A stretch of DNA of 16,626 nucleotides from a bacterium. GTDB taxonomy: Bacteria > Bacillota_I > Bacilli_A > RFN20 > CAG-826. The notes under the pieces were generated by a model, which was given only the letters and a program-made list of their open reading frames with translations, ran no database searches and was not told the origin of the DNA. Positions 1-5,504 of this stretch are shown here, piece after piece (the first letter of the stretch is position 1; every line of letters begins with the position of its first letter). A program made the translations under genes and the position numbers. The stretch spans positions 1-16,626 of the forward strand of contig SFUB01000025.1 in the NCBI GenBank assembly GCA_004561785.1. The letters run 5' to 3'.

Positions 1-2
1 GT

Positions 3-62
3 GGGTTTAAACAAGAATTAAAAGGGAAAACACCTCATTACGACATTACGGACTTTTCGTAG
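3..62 (+). CDS. Possible C-terminal tail of an upstream gene (partial)
   Basis: Frame 3 is open from the window edge to a TAG at 60-62 and would give about 19 residues ending in HYDITDFS. The stretch is clearly richer in A+T than the rest of the window. A strong plus-strand terminator follows at 119-148, which suggests that a plus-strand transcript ends here. The fragment is too short to assign to a family. It could equally be chance coding in an AT-rich remnant. Confidence 0.25.
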   Translation, partial: GFKQELKGKTPHYDITDFS

Positions 63-118
63 TTATGATGTTTTTAAGACGGTTCGGAAAAATACACTAC
101 TGGCCCGCCATCGAAATT

Positions 119-148
119 AACACGGAGCAATCCGTGTTTTTTCTTTTT
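119..148 (+). terminator. Intrinsic terminator, plus strand
   Basis: An 8-bp stem, AACACGGA with TCCGTGTT, closes a GCAA loop and runs into a T-rich tract (six T, C, five T). It would end whatever plus-strand transcript enters from the left edge. It faces the minus-strand terminator at 179-207. Confidence 0.85.
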
Positions 149-178
149 CTAGGCTAGCTTGTTCGTCGAGTTGGCACC

Positions 179-207
179 AAAAAAGCAGAGCCATGGGGCC
201 CTGCTTT
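179..207 (-). terminator. Intrinsic terminator of the HAD/290-aa/116-aa operon
   Basis: Read on the minus strand, AAAGCAGGGCC pairs with GGCTCTGCTTT across a CCAT loop. This gives 11 bp with one G-U pair, followed by a run of six T. It lies 18 nt past the stop codon of the small membrane protein. Confidence 0.85.
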
Positions 208-224
208 CACTTCTTTGGTTGGCC

Positions 225-575
225 TTATTCCGGCTTGTTCTCGTCTTGAGGGGCAATGCCCAAACGCTGAGCACGCCTGGCGGCGCGTTCGACGTCGCGG
301 TCGCCTTCCCTGGCGAAGAGGGTGAGGCAGATGACGGCGAGGAGGGTGGCGGCGAGGATCAAGATGATCCCCCAATAGCGGTAGCCTAGAGGCGACCAAT
401 TGGTGAGCCAAGCCTTCTCGGAGAGGAGGATCCCGTTCTCAGAGGCCAGAACGGGGAGATGTTCCCCGACGATCCCCACGACCAGGAAGACCAATCCAGC
501 CAGCCCGAAAAAGGCGGAGATGAGATACCACACCGTCTCTTTGATGCTTAGTTTCTTGGTCTTTTTCTCGTTCAT
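225..575 (-). CDS. Small membrane protein of unknown function
   Basis: A 116-residue protein with two predicted membrane helices: roughly residues 14-38 (a leucine/valine/glycine-rich stretch after the basic N-terminus) and 66-88. The loop between them, about 28 residues, carries two tryptophans. The tail from about residue 90 is highly charged and arginine-rich, so both ends are probably cytoplasmic. I recognise no family. The start ATG lies two bases after the stop codon of the 290-residue gene, so the two are probably translated from one message by coupling. There is only a weak purine-rich stretch instead of a clear Shine-Dalgarno. It is the last gene of a three-gene operon ended by the hairpin at 179-207. 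That it is a real gene rests on the tight spacing and clean membrane-helix pattern. Confidence 0.75.
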   Translation of the reverse strand: MNEKKTKKLSIKETVWYLISAFFGLAGLVFLVVGIVGEHLPVLASENGILLSEKAWLTNWSPLGYRYWGIILILAATLLAVICLTLFAREGDRDVERAARRAQRLGIAPQDENKPE

Positions 576-577
576 AA

Positions 578-1450
578 TCAGGCTTTCTTCTCTTCTTCGG
601 CTTTGGCGGCTTCGGCGCGCTTGGCGTCATCGGCTTTGACCTGCTCGATGAGGGCGTTGATGGTCGGGACGTAGAGGGAGCGGAAGGTCGCTTCGCTGTC
701 GCGGACGTAGAGGTTGATGGTCTCGAGGGTTTCGCGCATGACGTCGGGGAACTTCTTCCCGATGGGGAGGTCGCGCCTGCCGGTCATGTTCTCCATGAGC
801 TCGACGATCTTATCTTCCATGTTCTTGTAGACGGCGTTCGTGATCTTGGCGTTGGCGCGGACGAAGTTGATGTTCTGGATGATGGCGGAGATATCGTTGC
901 CGATGAATTTGGAGGCGGGGGTCTCTTCGCCTTTGGCCTCGTTGCGGGCTTGGTTGTACTCGTTGAAGAGGCGGCAGAGGTCGTTGACGAGCGCCATGTA
1001 GGCGACGCCGCGATACATGGCCTCATCGGCGTTGTGCAGTTTTTCGACATCGGCGACGTCGAGGTTGTTCTGGTGACCGTTCTGAAGGACGCCGAGGATC
1101 ATGTTGTTGACGTTCTCATGGATCGGCAGGACGTGGCGGTAGATGGCCATGTGCTGATTGTGGTCGACGCGGAGGCCGTCGTCGGCGAGCTTTAGGATGG
1201 TGGAATCGTCGCCATAGACGTCGGCGTAGAATTCGCGGATGGCTTTCTCAAGCTTCTCGCCGTTCTCGCCGGAGTGGTCGATGATGTCCTTAAGCGGGGT
1301 GTGCTGATCGACTTCGATCAAGATGGAGCGTTTCTTCTCCTGGTAAAGTTTGGGATCGTAGCTGTCCTTGCGGATGCAGTACTCGAGGGTATCCCTCACG
1401 GCCACGTTGTAGTGCTCAAGCGTGGTGACGACTTCGCTGATCTGATTCAT
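578..1450 (-). CDS. Conserved-looking helical cytoplasmic protein, unknown function
   Basis: A 290-residue soluble protein with no signal peptide or membrane helix. The sequence looks almost entirely alpha-helical, with many charged residues, and ends in an alanine/lysine/glutamate-rich low-complexity tail (residues about 272-290). Histidines cluster around residues 94-110 (DHNQHMAIYRH, then PIHENVNN), and there is another group near 125-140 (NGHQNN, KLHN). These could bind metal or be structural, but I do not recognise a known motif. Its ATG overlaps the TGA of the upstream HAD phosphatase gene (ATGA), and its TGA is two bases before the small membrane protein. This is a coupled operon, so a shared process with the phosphatase is likely. 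No function is assigned. Confidence 0.8.
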   Translation of the reverse strand: MNQISEVVTTLEHYNVAVRDTLEYCIRKDSYDPKLYQEKKRSILIEVDQHTPLKDIIDHSGENGEKLEKAIREFYADVYGDDSTILKLADDGLRVDHNQHMAIYRHVLPIHENVNNMILGVLQNGHQNNLDVADVEKLHNADEAMYRGVAYMALVNDLCRLFNEYNQARNEAKGEETPASKFIGNDISAIIQNINFVRANAKITNAVYKNMEDKIVELMENMTGRRDLPIGKKFPDVMRETLETINLYVRDSEATFRSLYVPTINALIEQVKADDAKRAEAAKAEEEKKA

Positions 1451-2331
1451 TTCTTTTCAAATTTCCTTTCGGGGTTGTTGCTATCCACCGATGGGTATAG
1501 CGTCTCTTCCAAATCGCTGACCCGACGCAGGACGTGGGCAGCGCGTTTTTTGACGGATGACGGGCTGTGGGCCATGCAGTAGCTGTTCTCGTGGAACGCG
1601 TCGAACATGGCGACATCATTGCCGGAATCGCCAACAACTATGACATTATGGTTATCCAGCCCGACTTTTGCAAGATAATAGGCGACTCCCTCGGCTTTGG
1701 TGCACCCTTTGGGTGCGACTTCGATGAACTGCTCGACCCAAGCGAAGGAGAAATCCGGGTATTCTTGGGCCAACTTGTCGGTCAGGTGCTCGGCGTAGGC
1801 TTTCTTCAGTTTGGTCGCCCCGACGTAGAACATCATCTTGTAGGCCTCGCCCCTCTCGATCTCGTCGTAGAAGACGTGATCGCTCCGGACGGTCTTCTCG
1901 CGGTAGACGCCTTGGACCGCCTCATAGAGGAAATAGGCCATGGAGCCGAAGAACGAGGACAGGCTCCGCGTCATGACGGTGCCCCGGGTGGAGCTGTTGA
2001 GCAGCATCAGCTTTGGGTTGTAGCGAGCCCGAAGGTCTTGCACCAGGGCTTTGAACTTCTGCGGATCGAGGGGCTGTTTCTTCACCACTTCCCCATTCAC
2101 CGAGACGATGGCCCCGTTGCAGCAGACGAAATCGCAGGGGGCGCCGAGTTTCTTCGGGATCTTGCTCATGAAGGGCAGCCCGCGGGAGGTGACCACGACG
2201 AGCTTTCCCCCGTCGCCGATGAAGCGCTGCAGAAACTTCTTGTTGGAGCGGGTGAACATCGAAAAGATCATCTTGGGGTAGAACAGGGTCCCATCCAAAT
2301 CCGTAGCGATGACCGTCTCGTTTGCCTTCAT
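1447..2331 (-). CDS. Cof-type HAD-superfamily phosphatase
   Basis: A 294-residue cytosolic protein of the HAD superfamily, Cof/YbiV-like subclass (C2B cap), expected to hydrolyse sugar phosphates or other small phosphoesters with Mg2+. Motif I is DLDGTLFYP at residues 11-19 (Asp11 nucleophile, Asp13 acid/base). Motif II is VVTSRG near residue 48. A conserved lysine lies in KGCTKAEG near 208, and motif IV is VVGDSGNDVAMFD near 230. Length is normal for the family. An upstream in-frame GTG at 2365-2367 would add 12 residues, but they precede the first beta strand and look non-coding, so I chose ATG 2331. That ATG has no convincing Shine-Dalgarno. A -10-like TAGAAT sits 7 nt before it, suggesting a leaderless start. 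It is the first gene of the operon; its stop overlaps the next start. The substrate cannot be read from the sequence. Confidence 0.9.
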   Translation of the reverse strand: MKANETVIATDLDGTLFYPKMIFSMFTRSNKKFLQRFIGDGGKLVVVTSRGLPFMSKIPKKLGAPCDFVCCNGAIVSVNGEVVKKQPLDPQKFKALVQDLRARYNPKLMLLNSSTRGTVMTRSLSSFFGSMAYFLYEAVQGVYREKTVRSDHVFYDEIERGEAYKMMFYVGATKLKKAYAEHLTDKLAQEYPDFSFAWVEQFIEVAPKGCTKAEGVAYYLAKVGLDNHNVIVVGDSGNDVAMFDAFHENSYCMAHSPSSVKKRAAHVLRRVSDLEETLYPSVDSNNPERKFEKK

Positions 2332-2338
2332 GGGTGGA

Positions 2339-2344
2339 ATTCTA
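2339..2344 (-). promoter_or_regulatory. -10-like hexamer 7 nt before the HAD start (leaderless candidate)
   Basis: On the minus strand TAGAAT (5 of 6 to TATAAT) ends 7 nt before the ATG of the HAD gene. No good -35 is visible. A competing -10, TATAAA at 2359-2364, would give a leader of about 20 nt containing AAGG, so the true start of transcription is uncertain. Confidence 0.4.
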
Positions 2345-2376
2345 ACCTTTTTGGGCCATTTATACACGAAGGGATT

Positions 2377-2403
2377 GAAAAAAGGGGGCCGAAGCCCCCT
2401 CAG
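2377..2403 (-). terminator. Intrinsic terminator of hpf
   Basis: On the minus strand GGGGGC pairs with GCCCCC across a TTCG tetraloop, followed by six T. It starts about 15 nt after the hpf stop codon and separates hpf from the HAD operon. Confidence 0.9.
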
Positions 2404-2413
2404 AAAACGAAGT

Positions 2414-2965
2414 TCAGGCGATTTTGTTCTCGGCCTCGATGACCCCGTATCCCCCGTCGTCCCTCTTGTAGGCGACGGCGAGGCGGTTGTCCTCAGAGTC
2501 GAGGTAGAGGAAGAAAGAATGGTCTAAGGCCTCCATGCGGGTGATGGCTTCGTCCAAGGACATCGGATCGAGGTAGATGGATTTGGTGCGGACGACTTCC
2601 TCATCGCTTTCCTTTTCCTCTTCCTCGACGATGTTTTCGAGGGCGATGGCCCTGCCCAGGGAATCGCTTTCCTTGGTGCGGTCCATGCGGGTCTTGAGCT
2701 TTCTCATCTGGCCTTCGAGTTTGTCGATCGCGAGGTCGACGGCGGCGTAGAGATCGGGGTTGTGGACTTCGGCGCGGAAGGTCATCTCCTTGGTGAAGAT
2801 GGTGACCTCGACTTTGGCGCCGACATGGTAGGAACGGACGACCGCGCGGCAGAGGACCGAATCGTCGATGACGAAATATTTATCCATCCGGGAGAGCTTT
2901 TTCTCAACCTCCCCCTTGATGGAATCGGTGACTTCAATGTTTTTTCCGATGATTTGGAATTTCAT
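2414..2965 (-). CDS. hpf: Ribosome hibernation-promoting factor, long form
   Basis: A 183-residue HPF of the long type. The N-terminal S30AE/YfiA domain (about residues 1-98) binds the decoding region of the 30S subunit in stationary phase. A charged linker rich in glutamate (about 105-125) connects it to the C-terminal domain (about 128-183), which dimerises so that two 70S ribosomes join as a 100S particle. The N-terminus MKFQIIGKNIEVTDSI and the C-terminal segment with KSIYLDPMSLDEAITRME and FFLYLDSE are typical. The ATG is preceded by a strong AGGAGGGGG Shine-Dalgarno about 7 nt upstream. The gene is monocistronic, with its own promoter (3001-3028) and terminator (2377-2403). Two-domain length is the rule in Bacillota and supports the lineage call. 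Confidence 0.97.
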   Translation of the reverse strand: MKFQIIGKNIEVTDSIKGEVEKKLSRMDKYFVIDDSVLCRAVVRSYHVGAKVEVTIFTKEMTFRAEVHNPDLYAAVDLAIDKLEGQMRKLKTRMDRTKESDSLGRAIALENIVEEEEKESDEEVVRTKSIYLDPMSLDEAITRMEALDHSFFLYLDSEDNRLAVAYKRDDGGYGVIEAENKIA

Positions 2966-3000
2966 ATTCTTGCCCCCTCCTAAGGGCTTTTCACAACTTT

Positions 3001-3028
3001 ATTGTAGGGCAATTCAGGAAGTTTGAAA
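3001..3028 (-). promoter_or_regulatory. Promoter of hpf
   Basis: On the minus strand a -35 TTTCAA and a -10 TACAAT are separated by 16 nt, giving a 5' leader of about 30 nt that contains the hpf Shine-Dalgarno. It looks like a housekeeping sigma-factor promoter. No sigma-B or sigma-H pattern is evident. Confidence 0.65.
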
Positions 3029-3048
3029 GCCCTTACATAAAAGTTTTT

Positions 3049-3082
3049 AAAAGGGATTTTCCACGCAGAAAACCCCTTTTTT
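3049..3082 (-). terminator. Probable terminator of metK
   Basis: A 13-position stem (3049-3061 with 3068-3080) has A-rich and T-rich flanks. On the minus strand position 3056/3073 forms a G-U pair, while on the plus strand it is an A-C mismatch, so the hairpin fits a minus-strand transcript better. The T-run is within the 3' arm of the stem, so efficiency is uncertain. Confidence 0.55.
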
Positions 3083-3101
3083 GTCAAGATGGAACCTAGG
3101 C

Positions 3102-4277
3102 TTATTTCCCGAAGAGGAACGTCTTCAGCTCTTCGACCTTGTCGAGCTTCTCCCAAGGCAAATCCAAGTCGGGGCGGCCATAGCAGCCGTAGTTGCAAAG
3201 GTCGCGGTAACGGAAGCTGGGCTTGGTCAGGGAAAGCTTGGCGATGATGGCTCCGGGCCGAGGATCGAAGAATTTCCGGATGGCCTCGAGGATCTTCTCG
3301 TCCTCGACGTGCTTGGTGCCGAAGGTCGAAAGTCCGATCGAGACCGGATCGGCGATCCCGATCGCGTAGCTCAGCTGCACCTCAAGGCGGTCCGCCGCCC
3401 CCGCCGCGACAAGGTTCTTGGCGATGTAGCGGGCGTAATAGGAGGCGCTTCGATCGACTTTGGAAGGGTCCTTTCCGGAGAAGGCTCCCCCGCCGTGTCT
3501 GGCGCTGCCGCCATAGGTATCGACGATCAGTTTGCGACCGGTCAATCCGGTATCCCCGGCCGGGCCCCCGATGACGAAGCGCCCCGTGGGGTTCACGAGA
3601 GTCTTGAAGTCGGCGTTGAGCCCGAAGCTTTTCGCCACGGGGACCATGATGTTGTCATGGACGAAGGCTTTGAATTCCCCCATGTCAACGTCCTCATCAT
3701 GCTGGATGGACATCAGAACCGTGTCGATGCGGATGTTCTTCGGATCGGTGTAGTCGATGGTGACCTGGCTCTTCATGTCCGGGCGGGCATGGGGGAAAGC
3801 GCCCGCCTTCCTCATCGAGGTCGCCGTGCGGACGAGCTTATGGGCGATCGAGATGGGAAGAGGCATATAGCCTTCGGTCTCGTTGGTCGCATAGCCGAAC
3901 ATGATGCCTTGGTCTCCGGCCCCCTGAAGCAAAGGATCGCCGCGATCGACGCCCATATTGATGTCGGGGGACTGCTTTTTGACCAGAACCTTGATCTCGC
4001 AGGTATCGCATCCGATCCCAAGCTGGGGGTCGGTGTAGCCGATCTCGCGAAGCACCCCGCGGGCGATCTTCTCGTAATCGACGGTGGCTTTCGAGGTGAT
4101 CTCGCCGCCGATCAAAACGAATTCGGTGGTCGCGAAGACCTCGCAGGCCACGTGGGACTTAGGGTCTTGGGCCAAGCATTCGTCCAAGATCGCGTCGGCG
4201 ATCTGGTCGCAGACCTTGTCGGGGTGCCCTTCGGAGACCGACTCGCTGCTGAAAAGGATTTTCTCTTTCTGTTCCAT
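3102..4277 (-). CDS. metK: S-adenosylmethionine synthetase
   Basis: A 391-residue methionine adenosyltransferase: ATP + methionine + water gives SAM + phosphate + pyrophosphate. Three MetK domains are covered end to end. Visible signatures are SEGHPDKVCDQIADAILD (residues 15-32; His18 and the metal-binding Asp), GEITS near 58, GAGDQGIMFGYATNET (119-134), IDTVLMSIQHDEDV, NPTGRFVIGGPAGDTGLTGRK, and the phosphate-binding glycine stretch GGGAFSGKDPSKVDRSASY. Length is normal. The frame stays open a further 231 nt upstream, but that sequence is a structured RNA leader. The ATG at 4277 has an AAAGGAG Shine-Dalgarno and begins just before the conserved core. The gene has its own promoter (4479-4508), a SAM-clan riboswitch and an attenuator (4306-4332), so expression should fall when SAM is abundant. 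Confidence 0.98.
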   Translation of the reverse strand: MEQKEKILFSSESVSEGHPDKVCDQIADAILDECLAQDPKSHVACEVFATTEFVLIGGEITSKATVDYEKIARGVLREIGYTDPQLGIGCDTCEIKVLVKKQSPDINMGVDRGDPLLQGAGDQGIMFGYATNETEGYMPLPISIAHKLVRTATSMRKAGAFPHARPDMKSQVTIDYTDPKNIRIDTVLMSIQHDEDVDMGEFKAFVHDNIMVPVAKSFGLNADFKTLVNPTGRFVIGGPAGDTGLTGRKLIVDTYGGSARHGGGAFSGKDPSKVDRSASYYARYIAKNLVAAGAADRLEVQLSYAIGIADPVSIGLSTFGTKHVEDEKILEAIRKFFDPRPGAIIAKLSLTKPSFRYRDLCNYGCYGRPDLDLPWEKLDKVEELKTFLFGK

Positions 4278-4305
4278 GATTGTTCGCTCCTTTGCCTCGG
4301 GCAGG

Positions 4306-4332
4306 AAAAACGCCTCCCACTTGCGGAAGGCA
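4306..4332 (-). terminator. Attenuator (ligand-controlled terminator) in the metK leader
   Basis: On the minus strand TGCCTTCC pairs with GGGAGGCG across a GCAAGT loop (8 bp, including two G-U or U-G pairs), directly followed by five T. It lies upstream of the metK Shine-Dalgarno. The 5' arm and loop can instead pair with GCTTGGAGG from the 3' strand of riboswitch P1, an antiterminator of 5 + 4 bp with a 2-nt bulge. The two folds exclude each other, as in SAM-I off-switches. Confidence 0.8.
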
Positions 4333-4353
4333 ACCAAGGCGGTTCGCATTTCC

Positions 4354-4462
4354 TCCAAGCATCGTTCCCTTGTGGGCAAGGGCTCGCAACGAGCACTTAC
4401 CTCTATAGAGGAGTTGCTAGCGCCCTGATTACGCTGCGGTGACGGCGCTTCTTGATGTCTGG
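4354..4462 (-). promoter_or_regulatory. SAM-I/SAM-IV-clan riboswitch aptamer upstream of metK
   Basis: Hand folding of the minus strand gives the order seen in the SAM clan. P1 is 4454-4462 with 4355-4363 (8 of 9 pairs, one G-U, one A-C mismatch). J1/2 reads TCAAGA around 4455-4450. P2 is AGCGCC with GGCGCT (4444-4449 / 4419-4424). The core AGCAAC (4413-4418) follows. P3 is ACT+CCTC with GAGG+AGT. GTGCT (4396-4392) follows P3, matching the conserved GCAAC...GGUGC pair. P4 is CCCTT with AAGGG (4378-4382 / 4367-4371), and then GAACGATG. The P2 loop CGCAGCG (4432-4438) can pair with CGTTGCG (4385-4391) in J3/4, the position of the clan pseudoknot. The usual P2 kink-turn bases (GGGAC and TGAA) are absent, so this is a divergent member. 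Context (metK, attenuator) supports SAM as the ligand. Confidence 0.75.
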
Positions 4463-4478
4463 CTTTTTCGCCGAGGGA

Positions 4479-4508
4479 ACTATAGGCCAAAAACGGGATG
4501 CTTTTCAA
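4479..4508 (-). promoter_or_regulatory. Promoter of metK
   Basis: On the minus strand -35 TTGAAA and -10 TATAGT are 18 nt apart. Transcription would begin near 4472, about 10 nt before riboswitch P1, leaving a leader of about 195 nt before the metK ATG. Confidence 0.7.
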
Positions 4509-4517
4509 GGCGATCGC

Positions 4518-4544
4518 AAAAAGAAAGACGCGGCGAGCCGCGTC
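4518..4544 (-). terminator. Intrinsic terminator of the pduL-TSCPD operon
   Basis: On the minus strand GACGCGG pairs perfectly with CCGCGTC across a CTCG loop, followed by TTTCTTTTT. The stem begins inside the stop codon of the TSCPD gene. It insulates metK from the upstream operon. Confidence 0.92.
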
Positions 4545-4803
4545 AATCGTTTTGCTCTTTGATTTGTCTGAGCGCCTTGGCCAATTGGTCTGGGCAAGAG
4601 GTGGGTTTGGGGCCGCAGCGGGTGCCTTCGAGGCAGGCGATCAGTTCGTCGATCTTCCTTCCTTTGGCCAAGGAAGCGACGCCCTGGGTGTTCCCGGGGC
4701 ATCCGCCTTGGAAATGGATGGCGGTGACGACATCCCCGTCATAATGGATTTCGATCTGACGGGAGCAGACGCCTTTGGGGGTGTAAACGAAGGTCTTCTC
4801 CAT
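4543..4803 (-). CDS. TSCPD domain-containing protein (TIGR03905-like)
   Basis: An 86-residue protein that consists of little more than a TSCPD domain. Cysteines are at 13, 35, 57, 63 and 70. The landmark segments are GGCPGNTQGVASL (33-45) and TSCPDQLAKAL (68-78). This domain also occurs at the C-terminus of class II and other ribonucleotide reductases, where the cysteines are thought to bind zinc; the stand-alone protein has no established role that I know of. I chose the ATG at 4803, which overlaps the pduL stop (TGATG), over the preceding in-frame GTG, because it gives the usual N-terminus and a classic coupling arrangement. Co-transcription with pduL is nearly certain, but it does not reveal a function. 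Confidence 0.9.
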   Translation of the reverse strand: MEKTFVYTPKGVCSRQIEIHYDGDVVTAIHFQGGCPGNTQGVASLAKGRKIDELIACLEGTRCGPKPTSCPDQLAKALRQIKEQND

Positions 4804-5423
4804 CACTTGCTCACGATCTCTCCGTAGAGGAGGCCGGATCCGCAGCAGGCGTTGGATTCGTCGGTGTCGATGTGCATGGCGAGGGCGTACTTCGGGGAGA
4901 CGCGGACGACGGTGTCTTCGAAGATGACGGCGCGGCCTTTGCCGGAGTCGACTTTGACTCCGACGATCTGGCCGTTGCTCACGCCGAAACGTTCGGCGTC
5001 CTCAGGGGTCATGTGGATGTGGCGCTTGGCGCAGATGACGCCTTCTTTGAGATCGACTTGCCCAGCGGGGCCGACGAGGGTGCAGGCTCCGCTGCCGGCG
5101 ATGTCGCCGGATTCGCGGACGGGGGCGTTCACGCCGAGTTTGCGGGCTTCGGTGAGGGAAACCTCGACTTGGTTATGGTCGCGGACCGGCCCGAGAATCG
5201 AGAACTTCATGGAAGGGCGGGGCAATTTGCCTTCGGGGTCTTTGCGGGGATCGTTGTAGCCGAGCACCTCGATTTTGTCGGTCGAGGCGAACTGGCCGGG
5301 CTGAGAAAGCATCTTCTTCGCGGTCAGCTGGTGGCCGGCCCCGAAGAGAACCTCCAAAGTTTCTTGGGTGACGTGGACGTGCCTGGCGCTGGTTTCGACC
5401 AGGATCTTGTCGGATTCGTTCAT
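4803..5423 (-). CDS. pduL: Phosphate propanoyltransferase / phosphotransacetylase, PduL type
   Basis: A 206-residue PduL-family enzyme that exchanges CoA for phosphate on acetyl-CoA or propanoyl-CoA; with acetate kinase it yields ATP. Both halves of the family's duplicated barrel show their metal-binding histidines: SARHVHVT (His15, His17) and AKRHIHMT (His135, His137), plus the C-terminal MHIDTDESNACC (His184). Length matches free cytosolic PduL. There is no N-terminal encapsulation helix and no shell gene nearby, so it probably acts in general fermentation and not in a microcompartment. An in-frame ATG 36 nt upstream is less likely: ATG 5423 has AAGGAG at good spacing and starts at the conserved core. 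Its stop overlaps the TSCPD gene start. The acetyl or propanoyl preference cannot be read from the sequence. Confidence 0.94.
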   Translation of the reverse strand: MNESDKILVETSARHVHVTQETLEVLFGAGHQLTAKKMLSQPGQFASTDKIEVLGYNDPRKDPEGKLPRPSMKFSILGPVRDHNQVEVSLTEARKLGVNAPVRESGDIAGSGACTLVGPAGQVDLKEGVICAKRHIHMTPEDAERFGVSNGQIVGVKVDSGKGRAVIFEDTVVRVSPKYALAMHIDTDESNACCGSGLLYGEIVSK

Positions 5424-5457
5424 GGTTAAAATCTCCTTGTCCAAAAATGACGGACAC

Positions 5458-5463
5458 ATTATA
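5458..5463 (-). promoter_or_regulatory. -10 element of pduL
   Basis: A perfect TATAAT on the minus strand sits 34 nt before the pduL ATG, leaving room for a short leader with the AAGGAG site. No good -35 is seen 16-18 nt upstream. No clear terminator separates it from the glycosyltransferase gene, so some readthrough from there is possible. Confidence 0.5.
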
Positions 5464-5504
5464 GACCGAGTTCAGAGAAAGCGAAGAATGCGGCAAAACT
5501 TCCC

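Noticed and set aside
4345..4375. T-box reading of the metK leader (GAACCGCC resembles part of the T-box sequence).
   Set aside because: The required UGGN bulge and a stem I with specifier loop are absent, whereas SAM-clan helices fit in order.
3081..4442. A 453-codon open frame on the plus strand, antisense to metK.
   Set aside because: It is a shadow of the GC-rich metK codons; no ribosome site and no recognisable domain. The same holds for long antisense frames opposite mgtE (6610-7824), pgi (12379-13905) and the 1447-2331 gene.
4364..4480. A 7-bp perfect long-range pair GTTCCCT (4474-4480) with AGGGAAC (4364-4370) that would enclose the metK riboswitch.
   Set aside because: The upstream arm overlaps the -10 region and lies before the likely transcription start, so it is probably not in the RNA; its partner is also needed for P4.
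4278..4508. In-frame extension of metK to 4508 (77 more residues).
   Set aside because: The stretch is the structured leader with attenuator; the ATG at 4277 has a good Shine-Dalgarno and gives the normal MetK length.
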